NCBI RefSeq assembly: GCF_000332195.1
Contig: NZ_KB235922.1
Coordinates: 4,933,322 to 4,997,321, forward strand
DNA from: Pleurocapsa sp. PCC 7319
GTDB taxonomy: Bacteria > Cyanobacteriota > Cyanobacteriia > Cyanobacteriales > Xenococcaceae
Length of the DNA: 64,000 bases
Direction: 5' to 3'
Below the pieces are notes generated by a model. The model was not told the origin of the DNA and searched no databases. It saw only the letters and a program-made list of their open reading frames with translations. The position numbers and the translations under genes were made by a program. The number at the start of each line of letters is the position of its first letter. Positions within the stretch are counted from its first letter, which is position 1. Positions 1 to 9,120 of this stretch are shown here, piece after piece.

Positions 1-447
1 AATGTCGTCGCCGATCCTCAACAGATTGCAGAGATACTAGCTACTCCTAACGGAGAAGTTGAAGGGGTTACTGCTATCCGCAGAACAACTAAGGCAGCTA
101 TGGTAGAAGCTATTTATCGCGAATTTATTCCCGGAGATGAAACAGAACTCCAAGCTTTAGATCTGGTTGATGGTTTTACTGGTATGCTTTTAGAGAAGCA
201 TGTGGATGGCTCGGAATTTGGCGAACTACAAAGGGCAATCTGGGCCGACCAGTTTACAGCTCTTCGTGATGGCGACCGATTCTTCCACCTTAACGGTTCA
301 GAACTAGAAGATTTGGCAGCGATTGAGGAACACTTCGGTATTAGCTATCAGCATAATTTAGGCGACATTATCTCTTTTAATACTGATTTGGAAAGAGGTG
401 CTCTTGAGGAGAATGTTTTCATTGCCGCACAAGACGTAGTGGTTTAG
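1..447 (+). CDS. Animal-type haem peroxidase, C-terminal part (5' end outside window)
   Basis: The frame is open from base 1, so only the last 148 residues are seen. The segment with LVDGFTGMLLEKHVDGSEFG, then QFTALRDGDRFFHLN, then a GDIISFNTD stretch matches the C-terminal helical part of the animal haem peroxidase superfamily (peroxidasin/cyclooxygenase-like). In that family this part packs against the haem domain. The proximal and distal His regions would lie upstream and are not visible, so activity cannot be judged. A strong hairpin follows 44 bases after the stop, so this is the last gene of its unit. Family assignment is from motif memory and fairly secure; substrate is unknown. Confidence 0.72.
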   Translation, partial: NVVADPQQIAEILATPNGEVEGVTAIRRTTKAAMVEAIYREFIPGDETELQALDLVDGFTGMLLEKHVDGSEFGELQRAIWADQFTALRDGDRFFHLNGSELEDLAAIEEHFGISYQHNLGDIISFNTDLERGALEENVFIAAQDVVV

Positions 448-490
448 GCCATACTCTCCATATCTAGTCTCAATATAGACTATGGAAAGT

Positions 491-527
491 TTGAAGCTGA
501 GGCTTTTGATTCACGCCTCAGCTTCAA
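491..527 (+). terminator. Rho-independent-type terminator after the peroxidase gene
   Basis: There is a perfect 13-bp inverted repeat, ttgaagctgaggc and its complement, with an 11-base loop. It is followed by an AT-rich tract with only short T runs. A smaller 6-bp dyad (tagtct/agacta, 465-482) lies just before it. Position directly behind the peroxidase stop supports a terminator. Confidence 0.65.
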
Positions 528-626
528 CAATTTAGTTTCTGATTTGTGCCGAGTCTGGATCAAGACCCGGTACAATTTTTGCTCAATACTACGGATCAAA
601 TCAGCCAGAATGTCTATTCCGTAAGC

Positions 627-1223
627 TCACCCCGCACTGAAGTGACGGGGCTTTCGCACTCCGCCGTCAGTGGAATGTTTCAGTAGCCCTGAATCCCATG
701 TACAAGACAAAGAATCCGAACCTCGAAGGAGGCTTACAACCCCTCCAATAATTGCTAGAACTCGACTAGCATTTTGATCGGCATCTCCCGACCATTTACA
801 CGCACTATTAGCGCATTTGAATTTCTTTCCACTTCTTAAACCAAGGTGTAGGCATTTATGACAACTTTTACTACTGTAGGCTGGTGGAACAATATAAGTT
901 TCAACTCCTTGAGTAATTCCTTTGTACTCGATAAATTGTCGAAGTTGAAAAAATGCCCACGAGTTAGAGCGTCGTCTTTCAGTCTTAGTTCTTGGTTGTT
1001 GATTAGTATCTTCTCTAATGCCAGTAAGATCTTCAAGTGCAATGATGCTGTTAGCTTGAAGTGCATCAGCTACTACTGTCTTGCTGATGACATGGTTGAT
1101 ATGACGCTGAAACCTTCGCTCTTTCCCCGACAGCAGTTTCAACAGTTGCCGACATCTACGTCTGCTACTGCGCGTGCCTTTCGAGGCTTTCTTTTGGCTC
1201 GAAGAGTCAGGAGGCAGGAGGGT
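627..1223 (-). pseudogene. TnpB (OrfB) RNA-guided nuclease, N-terminally truncated remnant
   Basis: The readable frame runs from a stop at 1224 and has no proper start; the nearest TTG is at 1142. It contains the OrfB hallmarks KLLSGKERRFQRHINHVISK, then IALEDLTGIRE (the second RuvC acidic residue). It then has a four-Cys zinc ribbon (CHKC...CANSAC) followed by DADQNASRVLAI (third RuvC acid). The N-terminal half with the first RuvC Asp is missing, so it cannot be an active nuclease. Typical TnpB is 350-420 residues; about 198 codons remain. The last residues are read through the 3' hairpin. Confidence 0.78.
630..650. repeat. Right-end hairpin of the truncated TnpB element
   Basis: ccccg-cact-ga-agtg-a-cgggg forms a stem with one bulge and overlaps the last codons of the tnpB remnant. 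In this family the 3' end of the gene and the right end form the omega-RNA scaffold. A related hairpin closes the intact element at 41388-41410. Confidence 0.5.
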
Positions 1224-1439
1224 TCAAGTTGATTTTATCCTTAAAATTTAAAGTTGATTTTGATGAGCGACCCTGATGAGGTTTCCTCATCGAAGGAACG
1301 CGCTAGTTTTGACAATCGGATTTCGTATGAAATCCTCCTACGCTGATTTCTACATTCTTGAGGGGCTACGTGCTTAATTTATTTCAGCACTTTAAACGCC
1401 CCGTTGGGAATACAGACGTGGGACTTCCCGCACGGAAAG

Positions 1440-2381
1440 CTAAATCTCTCTAACTGCTTCAATTATCTGCTGTCGCAACCACTGATGTGCGGGATTATTA
1501 GTATTGCGCTGATGCCAAACCATCGATACAGTAAATCCTTCAATGGGAATTGGTGGTGGTAATATCTTCAGGTTCATTGCTTTAGCGCATTGTTGAGCCA
1601 TCCGATTGGGAAGTAACGCCATACAGTCGGAATTAGCTAGCAAAAAGGGAACTGCCATAAAGTGAGGAGTAGACCAAACCACCTGTCTAGATTGCTGTTG
1701 ACTCTGTAATATTTGATCGTAATAGCCTTGAAAATCATCTCGCAAAGATACTAAGATATGCGATCGCTCTAGGTAATCAGCAAGAGTTATTTCACTGACA
1801 GAATCATCACCACGGAAAACACAAACCAACTCTTCTCGATATAAATTTTCTTGGACGTGCCAACTTTTTAGGGGCAATTTAGGATTAATTGCTATATCGA
1901 TACGATTTTCATCCAAGGCATCCATAACAGTTTCTTTGTCTAGATTGTTGATCCGAATCCGGATAGCCGAGGTTTGATTGGCTACTTGTTGTAGTAAATT
2001 AATGCCGATTGTCGCTTCAACATAGTCACTGACAGCAATTTTAAAAGTTTCGTTGGTCGTTAAAGGGTCAAAAGTTTCCTTGTCTAATAAAGTCGATTGA
2101 ATTTCTACCAAAATTTGTCTAACGCGATCGCTTATTTGCCGTGCATAGGGTGTAACCTCCATTTCCCTGGCGGTGCGAATCAAAATATCGTCATTCAAAA
2201 TAGCTCGCAATCTTTTCAAAGAATAACTCATTGCTGATTGGCTCATATTAAGCCTTTCAGCAGCTTTGGTGACACTGGCTTCTGCGATCAATACATCAAG
2301 AGCGACTAACAAATTTAAATCTAGTTGGCGAAGATTAGTGTAGTCGATATTCACGGGGAAAGAATCTGGAATCGATGGCAT
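1440..2381 (-). CDS. LysR-family transcriptional regulator
   Basis: 313 residues. The N-terminal winged helix-turn-helix is at about residues 18-75 (LRQLDLNLLVALDVL, then SVTKAAERLNMSQSAMSYSL). It is followed by a LysR substrate-binding domain of two periplasmic-binding-like lobes. Length and layout are typical; the NodD/LinR-like subgroup has this leading LRQLDLNLL. It is divergent from the SDR-led cassette starting at 2676, and LysR proteins usually control the divergent unit, so that cassette is the likely target (inference). The ATG at 2381 is used; no clear ribosome site is visible. The inducer is unknown. Confidence 0.85.
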   Translation of the reverse strand: MPSIPDSFPVNIDYTNLRQLDLNLLVALDVLIAEASVTKAAERLNMSQSAMSYSLKRLRAILNDDILIRTAREMEVTPYARQISDRVRQILVEIQSTLLDKETFDPLTTNETFKIAVSDYVEATIGINLLQQVANQTSAIRIRINNLDKETVMDALDENRIDIAINPKLPLKSWHVQENLYREELVCVFRGDDSVSEITLADYLERSHILVSLRDDFQGYYDQILQSQQQSRQVVWSTPHFMAVPFLLANSDCMALLPNRMAQQCAKAMNLKILPPPIPIEGFTVSMVWHQRNTNNPAHQWLRQQIIEAVREI

Positions 2382-2409
2382 CGATATATATTATCTATGA
2401 TATTTGTTT

Positions 2410-2424
2410 GACTAATATAGTCAG
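2410..2424. promoter_or_regulatory. Candidate LysR operator (15-bp palindrome)
   Basis: tgacta-ata-tagtca is a perfect dyad 28 bases upstream of the LysR start, in the gap shared with the divergent SDR operon. LysR boxes are short dyads of the T-N11-A kind, and autoregulation from such a site is common. Assignment rests on symmetry and position only. Confidence 0.4.
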
Positions 2425-2675
2425 TTTTACTAATCTACAGATACAGCTTGAAAATCGCAATTTATCGTGGTTTATAAGATTGAAAATGTTCGATTAACAA
2501 TATTTATCTATTAATACAGGGAAGAGGTTTTAGGGGTTAGGAGATCAGAAAAATTAATTCCTCCCTAACATCTAACTCCCACACCGATTTTCTAAGAGAA
2601 TTTATGACCTATTTGAAGAGTATTGAATAGCAAATTCTCTGAATCTATCTCAACCTAAGAAAACAGGATTAATTT

Positions 2676-3434
2676 ATGAATCGATTTGAAGGTAAAGTTG
2701 CTCTAGTTACTGGGGGCGGTTCAGGTATTGGTCGCGCTACTGCACTAAAATTTGCTGCCGAGGGAGCATCGGTAGTTATTGGTAATCGAAAGGAAAAAGC
2801 GGGACAAGAAACGGTAGATTTAATTCAACAAGCAGGAGGAAAAGCCAGTTTCTATCGAACTGATGTTAGCAACTTAAAAGATGTCCAAAATTTAGTTCAA
2901 TATACGGTAGATACTTATGGTGGCTTAGATGCTGCCTTTAATAACGCAGGAGTAGAAGACCCTCAAGCTATGACTCCAGAGCAAACAGAAGCCACGTTCG
3001 ATCTGGTGATAAATGTGAATCTTAAAGGGGTCTGGTACTCAATGAAATGCGAAATTGAGCAGATGTTGGCTAACGGAGGAGGAGCAATTGTTAATACTTC
3101 TTCCATCGCCGGAGTAATTGGATATCCTGGTCATGCACCCTATACAGCTTCTAAACACGCTGTACTAGGTTTAACTAAAACTGCTGCTTTAGAATACGCT
3201 CAACAAGGAATTCGCGTTAATGCGGTTTGTCCTGGGGCGATAGAAACTCCACTGCTCGATGGTCTTGCAGAGGGTGATAGTGCGACTATCGACTATATGA
3301 AGTCCTTGCATCCTATCGGTAGATTAGGTAAACCTCATGAAATTGCTAATGCCGTTGTTTGGCTTTGTTCTGATGAGGCTTCTTTTGTCTTGGGTCACGG
3401 AATTAATGTAGATGGTGGCTTTACGGCGATTTAA
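2676..3434 (+). CDS. Short-chain dehydrogenase/reductase (SDR)
   Basis: 252 residues, the normal length for a classical SDR. Visible motifs are the Rossmann TGGGSGIG (residues 12-19), NNAG (89-92), Ser143, and Tyr156-x3-Lys160 of the catalytic triad. PG follows at VCPGAIETP, and the C-terminus is VDGGFTAI. It should catalyse NAD(P)-dependent oxidoreduction of a hydroxyl/carbonyl group; the substrate cannot be told. First gene of a same-strand run of four, divergent from LysR. An acceptable AG-rich stretch (aagaaaacagg) precedes the ATG. It resembles the glucose-1-dehydrogenase-like group that annotators often name, but that name has little meaning here. Confidence 0.88.
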   Translation: MNRFEGKVALVTGGGSGIGRATALKFAAEGASVVIGNRKEKAGQETVDLIQQAGGKASFYRTDVSNLKDVQNLVQYTVDTYGGLDAAFNNAGVEDPQAMTPEQTEATFDLVINVNLKGVWYSMKCEIEQMLANGGGAIVNTSSIAGVIGYPGHAPYTASKHAVLGLTKTAALEYAQQGIRVNAVCPGAIETPLLDGLAEGDSATIDYMKSLHPIGRLGKPHEIANAVVWLCSDEASFVLGHGINVDGGFTAI

Positions 3435-3478
3435 AAATTGAATTTTCTTGGATGACAGACTTTCAGAGGTAAAAAAAT

Positions 3479-4042
3479 ATGCCATTTCATGATGTTACAG
3501 AGTTACCCACAGGATTCTGCAATCCAGAAACTACACTAGAGCAACAACTTTCAACTAGCGATCGCGTTCAAATTACAGAGTTACTCCACCGTGTCTATTT
3601 ATGTGAAGACAGTCGAGATTACGAGGCACTAAAGCAAATCTTAGTCGATGACTATATTAACGAGCATCCTTTATTTGGCAAACATGAGAGTGCTAGTAGC
3701 TTTATCGAATGGTTTAAAAATTCTCCTGCTGGTTTTGATGGTATACGACATAATTGTTTGAATTCAATTACTCGCAGGATTAGTCAAGATACCGCGGAGT
3801 CGGTTAGCTACATTTTAGTGCTGCAACTTTTTCCTGCTCAATCTCGCAATGAATCTCCTGGTGAAAAGCTAGATTCATTACTGCCTCGAACTATCGGTCA
3901 CGGGGTTGTCTGCGATCGCTGGATAAAAAAAGAAGCTCGTTGGTATTTACAACATCGAATTTATCAACAGATGTCTATTAATGGTGCTTATTTACCAGAT
4001 AATGCCATGCGGGAAGAAGCAGCCAAAACACCAAAGAATTAA
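3479..4042 (+). CDS. SnoaL/NTF2-like domain protein
   Basis: 187 residues. An NTF2-like cone fold is suggested by DRVQITELLHRVYLCEDSRD, then the LKQILVDDYINEHPLFG stretch, and later strands ending in RWIKKEARWYLQHRIYQQ. This matches the SnoaL-like group, whose members are small cyclases, isomerases or hydratases, or bind ligands without catalysis. It starts 44 bases after the SDR stop behind the purine-rich sequence agaggtaaaaaaat. The context of three reductases suggests it acts on the same small molecule, but this is inference. The 3' end precedes the next gene by 40 bases. Confidence 0.65.
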   Translation: MPFHDVTELPTGFCNPETTLEQQLSTSDRVQITELLHRVYLCEDSRDYEALKQILVDDYINEHPLFGKHESASSFIEWFKNSPAGFDGIRHNCLNSITRRISQDTAESVSYILVLQLFPAQSRNESPGEKLDSLLPRTIGHGVVCDRWIKKEARWYLQHRIYQQMSINGAYLPDNAMREEAAKTPKN

Positions 4043-4082
4043 TACGTTTAAATTATTTGTCCAACAACACGGGAGCATAAAT

Positions 4083-4745
4083 ATGAAAATTGGCATTATC
4101 GGTAGTGGTAATATGGGACGCTCTTTAGGTATTCTTTGGGCGGAGCAAAAACATGAAATATTTTTTGGCTCGCGTACAACAGAAAAAGGTCAAGCAGTAG
4201 CAGAATCTGCGGGAAACAATACCCAAGGCGGCACAAACGATGAAGCAGCAGCTTTTGGAGATGTCCTATTATATACAATTCGTGGTGTTAATCCTTCAGA
4301 GGTACTGACTTCGATTAATGTTCTAGATGGCAAAATTATGATTGATTGTAATAACTATGAAATACCCGAAAACTTTGCTTATCCAGCGATCGAGTATTCT
4401 TTGGCAGAGAAATTAGCTTCTGAAGTTCCCCAGGCGCGAATAGTAAAAGCATTTAACACAATGGCGCAAGAAGTTTTTGAACTAGCACCACAACCACTCA
4501 AAGAATATAACGTTTCGGTATTCGTAGCAGGCGATGACGAAGATGCGAGAAAAACTGTGATGAGTTTGGCAGCAGATATTGGTTTTGCCCCGGTTGATTG
4601 TGGTGAGTTACGTTTTGCTCGACTTCTGGAAGGATTAGGAGACTTTATTCGTTATCTAATCATTGGTCAAAAACTTGGTTCTTATACAACTATCTCTGTT
4701 GAAACTTTACCTGAAGCTGAAAAGCAGCATTTAGGTGGCAGATAA
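4083..4745 (+). CDS. NADPH-dependent F420 reductase-like oxidoreductase
   Basis: 220 residues from the ATG at 4083. A longer frame to 3981 exists but overlaps the previous gene, and gggag lies 8 bases before 4083. The N-terminus KIGIIGSGNMGRSLG is a dinucleotide-binding Rossmann motif, followed by FFGSRTTEKG, which would read NADP, and VKAFNTMAQEVFE typical of the F420_oxidored family. Cyanobacteria use such proteins (NADPH-dependent F420 reductase-like/YccG-like) without known F420 metabolism in many cases, so the true cofactor partner is unclear. Third gene of the LysR-adjacent cassette. Confidence 0.78.
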   Translation: MKIGIIGSGNMGRSLGILWAEQKHEIFFGSRTTEKGQAVAESAGNNTQGGTNDEAAAFGDVLLYTIRGVNPSEVLTSINVLDGKIMIDCNNYEIPENFAYPAIEYSLAEKLASEVPQARIVKAFNTMAQEVFELAPQPLKEYNVSVFVAGDDEDARKTVMSLAADIGFAPVDCGELRFARLLEGLGDFIRYLIIGQKLGSYTTISVETLPEAEKQHLGGR

Positions 4746-4864
4746 GCCTCATCTCTCCAATGAATTAGGAAAGATTACTAACTTAGTTGGTTTTTGGAAT
4801 CCTACGGACATGATTGAAGAGTAACCAACAAAAATTTATACACACCAGGTCAAACAGTACAATT

Positions 4865-5614
4865 ATGACGACAAGTAGAAAAGTAGCGGTAATTACGGGC
4901 AGCCATAAAGGACTGGGACTAGCGATCGCCTGTAAATTAGCTCAACAAGATGATATCTGGGTAATTATCACGTCTCGTAAAGAAGCAGATTGCCAAGCAA
5001 CGGAACAAAGGCTAAAAGCAGAAGGTATCGAAGTAGACTGTCATCAATTAGATGTTACCGATCCTAATAGCGTGAATGATTTTATGGATTGGGTAACTTC
5101 TGCTTATGGTCGCGTTGATATTCTAGTTAACAATGCAGGGGTGAATCCTTCTCAAGTAGCAGAAGAAGCGAGTATTTTAACTGCCAAAGCCGAAACCATG
5201 CTCGATACTTTTAATACTAATGCGATCGGTGCATTAAGAATGTGTCAGGCGGTAATTCCTCTGATGAAACAGCGAGGTTACGGCAGAATCGTTAATGTCT
5301 CTACCGAAATGGCTTCTCTGCAACAAATTCCTCAAGATTTTTATCCCCCCGCACCAGCTTATCGAATGTCGAAGGTGGGTTTGAATGCCATGACGACTAT
5401 GCTAGCCAAAGAACTAAAAGATACTAATATTCTGGTTAATAACTACTCTCCTGGCTGGATGAAAACTGATATTGGGGGAGAAGATGCACCTTATACGACT
5501 GATGAGGGCGCAGAAACAGCAATTTATTTAGCTACGCTACTCGATGGAGCCTCGCAAGGTGGATTTTTTGCGGAAATGCGCAAATTTGGTGGTGCAGTAG
5601 TACTTCCTTGGTAA
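4865..5614 (+). CDS. Short-chain dehydrogenase/reductase, carbonyl-reductase-like
   Basis: 249 residues from the ATG at 4865. The frame is open to 4814, but family members begin just before the first strand (KVAVITGSHKGLG). Motifs are TGSHKGLG (residues 11-18), NNAG (89-92), Ser146, and Tyr166-x3-Lys170. The C-terminal ETAIYLATL and GGFFAEMRKFG resemble plant/animal carbonyl reductases. It likely reduces a carbonyl with NADPH. It is last in the cassette and convergent with the helicase gene, 51 bases apart. There is no distinct terminator. Confidence 0.85.
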   Translation: MTTSRKVAVITGSHKGLGLAIACKLAQQDDIWVIITSRKEADCQATEQRLKAEGIEVDCHQLDVTDPNSVNDFMDWVTSAYGRVDILVNNAGVNPSQVAEEASILTAKAETMLDTFNTNAIGALRMCQAVIPLMKQRGYGRIVNVSTEMASLQQIPQDFYPPAPAYRMSKVGLNAMTTMLAKELKDTNILVNNYSPGWMKTDIGGEDAPYTTDEGAETAIYLATLLDGASQGGFFAEMRKFGGAVVLPW

Positions 5615-5665
5615 ATAACACTGAAGATAAACAAAAATTTGTGAGCTGTAGCCATAAAACAGCTT

Positions 5666-8029
5666 CTAAGATAATGTTCTCAAATAACGAACTAATGCAG
5701 GTAATACGGGACAAGGTTTCTTTTGCTGAAGGCTGTTGGGTTTATCTGCTCGAAAGACACTCCAACGAAAAGGACCCAATTGCTCCGCTGACATCCATAG
5801 AAGACGTTTAGCTCTGGTCATCGCTACATATAACAGACGATATTCTTCTGCTTGCTTGAGTTTTACAGCATTTTGCCAGGCTGTCATTGGTTGTCGAATG
5901 ACCAGCGGTTCCTCTGGCGCTAAATATTGATGGTGTACCACAGCTCGAATCTGAGCGCGAGCTACTTCTGAAAGAGTAAAGCTCCCTAAGAACTTACTAG
6001 AATTAGGTATCCAGGGTTGACCTGGCAAAATATCTTGGTGGAGAAAGGGAATGAATACATAGTCCCAATCTAGTCCTTTAGCTTTGTGCATGGTAATAAT
6101 AGTTAGTTGCCCTGCACGGGTATAGCGATCGCCATGATCTTCTTCTACACCCTCAAAATTTTCGGCAGTGACTATCTCTTCTAGAGCTTGGATTGTCGTT
6201 TTGAGAGAACTTTGTCTGGTAATTTGCTGATTAACTTTTTCAGAAAGCTTTTGCACTGTAGCTAACTCTGACCCCGTATATTTTAATGTCATTCCCAAAA
6301 AGGGAATCAATTGATAGTGAGGCAACTCCATACGAGCGCGAAGTAAATTACAACAATAGCGACGGGCTTCTATTACTTGAGGTTTATGTTCGGGATGGAG
6401 AGGAGTAGGATAGAGAAACTGTTCGGGTGAAGTAGCCAAAGCATTAAGATCTTGGGTGGGAATTAAGCTTCTCTGTTGAAGGACTTCTAGGGCAGCTTTG
6501 AGATTGTCTGGGGAATGGGGGCGGTCAAGAAACTGAAGTAATTTAAAAATTTCGGCTGGGATCTGAGAAAATCTTTCGTTTTCTCCTACTTCATAGATAT
6601 TTATTTGATGTTCTCTGGTTAGGTAAGCTAATTCTTCTGCCAAAAAACGTCCCTGACGATTTTCCCGAACTAAGATAGCTGCATTTCTCTCAGGATGAGC
6701 TTGGAGCAAAGCGATCGCCTGTTTGCCAATTAATTCTACTGTCTGATAAATATCATCAGGGTTACAGATTACTACTCCACTGCCTTCTGGCTGCGGATTG
6801 GCATCTGGTTGGGGGTCTTCAGGATCTACAGATACAATATTTTGCTGACGAAAAGGTAAAATAGTTTCCTCTAGTTTATGAGGCTTGTCTTTATTCTCCC
6901 TTTGATTAACCCACTGCACCACAAAATTAGCAGCATCGATAATAATTTTACTGCTGCGTCCTGCTTGGTTCATGGTTGCTAGTTTTTGCTGCTGTTTGCA
7001 GGTTTCACAAAACCAGTTAAAGTAGATTGGATCGGCAGGGGTAAAAGTAGAGTTAATTGCCTGATTAGGATCCCCAACTCGCACTAAATTGGGAGGCGAA
7101 TTTGTTCGCATGGCATGACCAGCCAAAATGGCGATCAATTTTTCTTGTAGTGGGCTAGAATCTTGGGCTTCGTCTTCAAATACTCCATAAACTTGGTTCT
7201 GCCACAATAATCGCATTGGCGGATATTCGAGAACTTTTAAAGCAGCCAAAATTAGATCATCATAATCAATAAAATCTTGCGATCGCATTAACTGTTGATA
7301 TTCGGTATAAAGCCCGGCGGCGATGTTTAAAATCCCATACTCGTCTGTAGCATTGTGGCTTAATTCTTCTAACTGTTCTGGTAATAGCCCCGAACTTTTT
7401 GCTTCTCGTACCACAGTATGAGTTAACCCTGGCAATACCTCAGTTCGCAGCACAGATTGACGACGCAATCTCTCGGTTTCTTCGCCATCAAACTGTACCC
7501 CTTCAAGTAGTCTTTGATATTGAATTGGATGAGCGGCAATCCATCTTTCCACTGCCCCACGGATAATGCGGTGTCCTGTATTAGGAACCACAATAGTGAC
7601 ATTATCTAAATTGAGTCCCGACAGTTCTTTTCTGGAGTTAGCAATATTGAGCGCTAAACCATGGAGTGTATGAACCACAAAACCACCTGGAGGCAACAAT
7701 AGATCTTTGAGGCGATCGCGAATTTTACTTTTAATATTGGCTGCTGCTGAACGAGTATAGGTGACAACTACTAGCTGTCTACGACTATGTAATTGATTTC
7801 TGGCTATAGCGATCGCTGCCGCTACTGATAGACTATGAGACTTTCCTGCCCCAGGTACAGCCGAAACAGCCATCTCTCCTCCTTGCCAATCTGCCAAACT
7901 CTGTTGCCCAGTTCGTAAACTATTGCGCAATATCTTAAGTTGAGTTTTTAACCACTGCTCTTGGTTTAGCGTTTTATCCTTCGCCAGAAATTGGGTGGGC
8001 AATATCTGTTCTTCGGAGTTAGATAACAT
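5666..8029 (-). CDS. UvrD/Rep-type ATP-dependent DNA helicase
   Basis: 787 residues, superfamily 1A. The Walker A motif AVPGAGKS is at about residues 57-64, the Q-motif-like region just precedes it, and DEAQD (Walker B, motif II) is present. RVGDPNQAIN is motif III-like, TIITMHKAKGLDWDYVF is motif V, and LLYVAMTRAKRLLW is motif VI. This is a 3'-5' translocase layout as in UvrD/PcrA. Length is near the 700-750 of the family; the insertion after motif IV is rich in Gln and Pro. No AddAB-type nuclease domain is visible at the C-terminus. Pieces of the Walker A region recur as DNA repeats at 12.3, 16.0 and 43.9 kb. Role in repair or replication restart is inferred from the family. Confidence 0.88.
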   Translation of the reverse strand: MLSNSEEQILPTQFLAKDKTLNQEQWLKTQLKILRNSLRTGQQSLADWQGGEMAVSAVPGAGKSHSLSVAAAIAIARNQLHSRRQLVVVTYTRSAAANIKSKIRDRLKDLLLPPGGFVVHTLHGLALNIANSRKELSGLNLDNVTIVVPNTGHRIIRGAVERWIAAHPIQYQRLLEGVQFDGEETERLRRQSVLRTEVLPGLTHTVVREAKSSGLLPEQLEELSHNATDEYGILNIAAGLYTEYQQLMRSQDFIDYDDLILAALKVLEYPPMRLLWQNQVYGVFEDEAQDSSPLQEKLIAILAGHAMRTNSPPNLVRVGDPNQAINSTFTPADPIYFNWFCETCKQQQKLATMNQAGRSSKIIIDAANFVVQWVNQRENKDKPHKLEETILPFRQQNIVSVDPEDPQPDANPQPEGSGVVICNPDDIYQTVELIGKQAIALLQAHPERNAAILVRENRQGRFLAEELAYLTREHQINIYEVGENERFSQIPAEIFKLLQFLDRPHSPDNLKAALEVLQQRSLIPTQDLNALATSPEQFLYPTPLHPEHKPQVIEARRYCCNLLRARMELPHYQLIPFLGMTLKYTGSELATVQKLSEKVNQQITRQSSLKTTIQALEEIVTAENFEGVEEDHGDRYTRAGQLTIITMHKAKGLDWDYVFIPFLHQDILPGQPWIPNSSKFLGSFTLSEVARAQIRAVVHHQYLAPEEPLVIRQPMTAWQNAVKLKQAEEYRLLYVAMTRAKRLLWMSAEQLGPFRWSVFRADKPNSLQQKKPCPVLPALVRYLRTLS

Positions 8030-8325
8030 CTGATATTCCAGAGAAAAGTAATATTTGATTGTAGCAATTGTTTGGTACTAAGGTACTTGAATAATCTTCT
8101 GGATTAACTTTAAGTAGGGTATAGGATTTAATTTTTCCTAATGCTGATTATTGGTAATTAAAATACTTTCCTGCAAACGGAGTTATGGGAACTTCAGAAT
8201 TAATTCGCCAAAACCTGAGAAAGAGCGAATTCTATAAAATGTGAACAAAAGAGTAAACGTAAACTACCTCAAAACTCAGACGCTTTAAAAAAAAAGGATA
8301 AAGAGTCAACCTAGAAACAGAATGC
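8030..8325. other. Intergenic gap between helicase and SDR genes
   Basis: AT-rich. A ggtac direct repeat (separated by taa) lies at about 8075-8090 and a poly-A run at about 8287-8296. It should hold the helicase promoter. No gene, RNA or strong hairpin was recognised. Confidence 0.4.
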
Positions 8326-9120
8326 TCAATCAGCTAGAATTTTAGCCGTTGTAGTAATAAGTTTATTGATTTTAGTTTCGTTATAGGCATCGGGATGTGC
8401 TTCGGCAAAAGTTCCGCGGTCGTTATCAAAATACTTTCCACTAACATCTTGATAATCTTCTGAAACTGACAATTCGTAGAGAATATTTGCTCCTTTATCG
8501 GCGGACGACCAATGTTTTCCGAAAGCGTCATTAACCATTTTTGTATTGAGCAACGAACCTGGGTTTACAGCGATTACATTTATAGAAGGTTCTGTTTTAG
8601 CTAAATAGAAACTCCACATGGTCAAAGCCAATTTACTCTGGGCATAGGTTTCACCTTCAGAACGCTCCTCATGACCAGTTAAGACTTCATAGTTTATCGG
8701 AGATTGAGCAGCCGAACTCAGATTAATAATGCGAGGTTTTTCTGCTTTTTTGAGGAGATAAATTAACTCATGGATCAGTAAAAAAGGGGCTAGGTAATTG
8801 ACTGCAAAGCGCATATCTAAGCCATCCTTATTTTGACTTTTACTGCTGTTATAAACTCCTGCATTATTAATCAGTACATCAAGTTTTGATAGGTCTTGCT
8901 TAATTTCTTGAGTCATCTGTTTGACAGCATCTAAATCCGAAAAATCTGCCACAAACCCTTTGATATTTTCATTTTTTGTTTCTTCTTTGATTTCTGAGAC
9001 TACTTTATTCAGCTTTTCTCTATTTCTGCCATGTAAATAAACTTCATGCCCTTGTTCGGCTAGTTTTATTCCGACCAGCTTTCCTATTCCGTCGGTACTG
9101 CCAGTAATTAATATGTTCAT
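8326..9120 (-). CDS. SDR-family oxidoreductase, retinol-dehydrogenase-like
   Basis: 264 residues. It has TGSTDGIG (residues 6-13), NNAG (85-88), NLSS (133-136), Tyr159-x3-Lys163 and NPGS. The order and the GLDMRFAVNYLAPF stretch fit the SDR subgroup that includes retinol/WW-oxidoreductase-like enzymes. The gene overlaps the upstream LLM gene by 4 bases (ATGA), indicating translational coupling. It is last in the MDR-LLM-SDR operon. Many KN-rich residues and few HIP1 sites around it hint at different ancestry from the surrounding genome, but this is weak. Confidence 0.87.
   Translation of the reverse strand: MNILITGSTDGIGKLVGIKLAEQGHEVYLHGRNREKLNKVVSEIKEETKNENIKGFVADFSDLDAVKQMTQEIKQDLSKLDVLINNAGVYNSSKSQNKDGLDMRFAVNYLAPFLLIHELIYLLKKAEKPRIINLSSAAQSPINYEVLTGHEERSEGETYAQSKLALTMWSFYLAKTEPSINVIAVNPGSLLNTKMVNDAFGKHWSSADKGANILYELSVSEDYQDVSGKYFDNDRGTFAEAHPDAYNETKINKLITTTAKILAD

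Larger units (their letters stand above)
627..1402 (-). mobile_element. Decayed IS200/IS605-type (TnpB) element
   Basis: The element comprises a C-terminal tnpB fragment (627-1223), a GC-rich hairpin at its 3' end (630-650) and a left-end-like segment at 1360-1402. That segment has gaggggct, a gtgct/agcac hairpin, then tttaaacgcccc. The same order (gaggggct, hairpin, ttta, gcccc) occurs upstream of the intact tnpB near 42.6 kb, which is why it is read as the left end. No tnpA is present. Between 1224 and 1359 no coding frame is recognisable, so the N-terminal half of tnpB is deleted. Confidence 0.6.

Noticed and set aside
858-1232. 124-codon frame opposite the tnpB remnant
   Set aside because: It is antisense to recognisable TnpB motifs.
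3981-4082. Longer start for the F420-reductase-like gene
   Set aside because: It overlaps the previous gene, and a ribosome site sits before the ATG at 4083.
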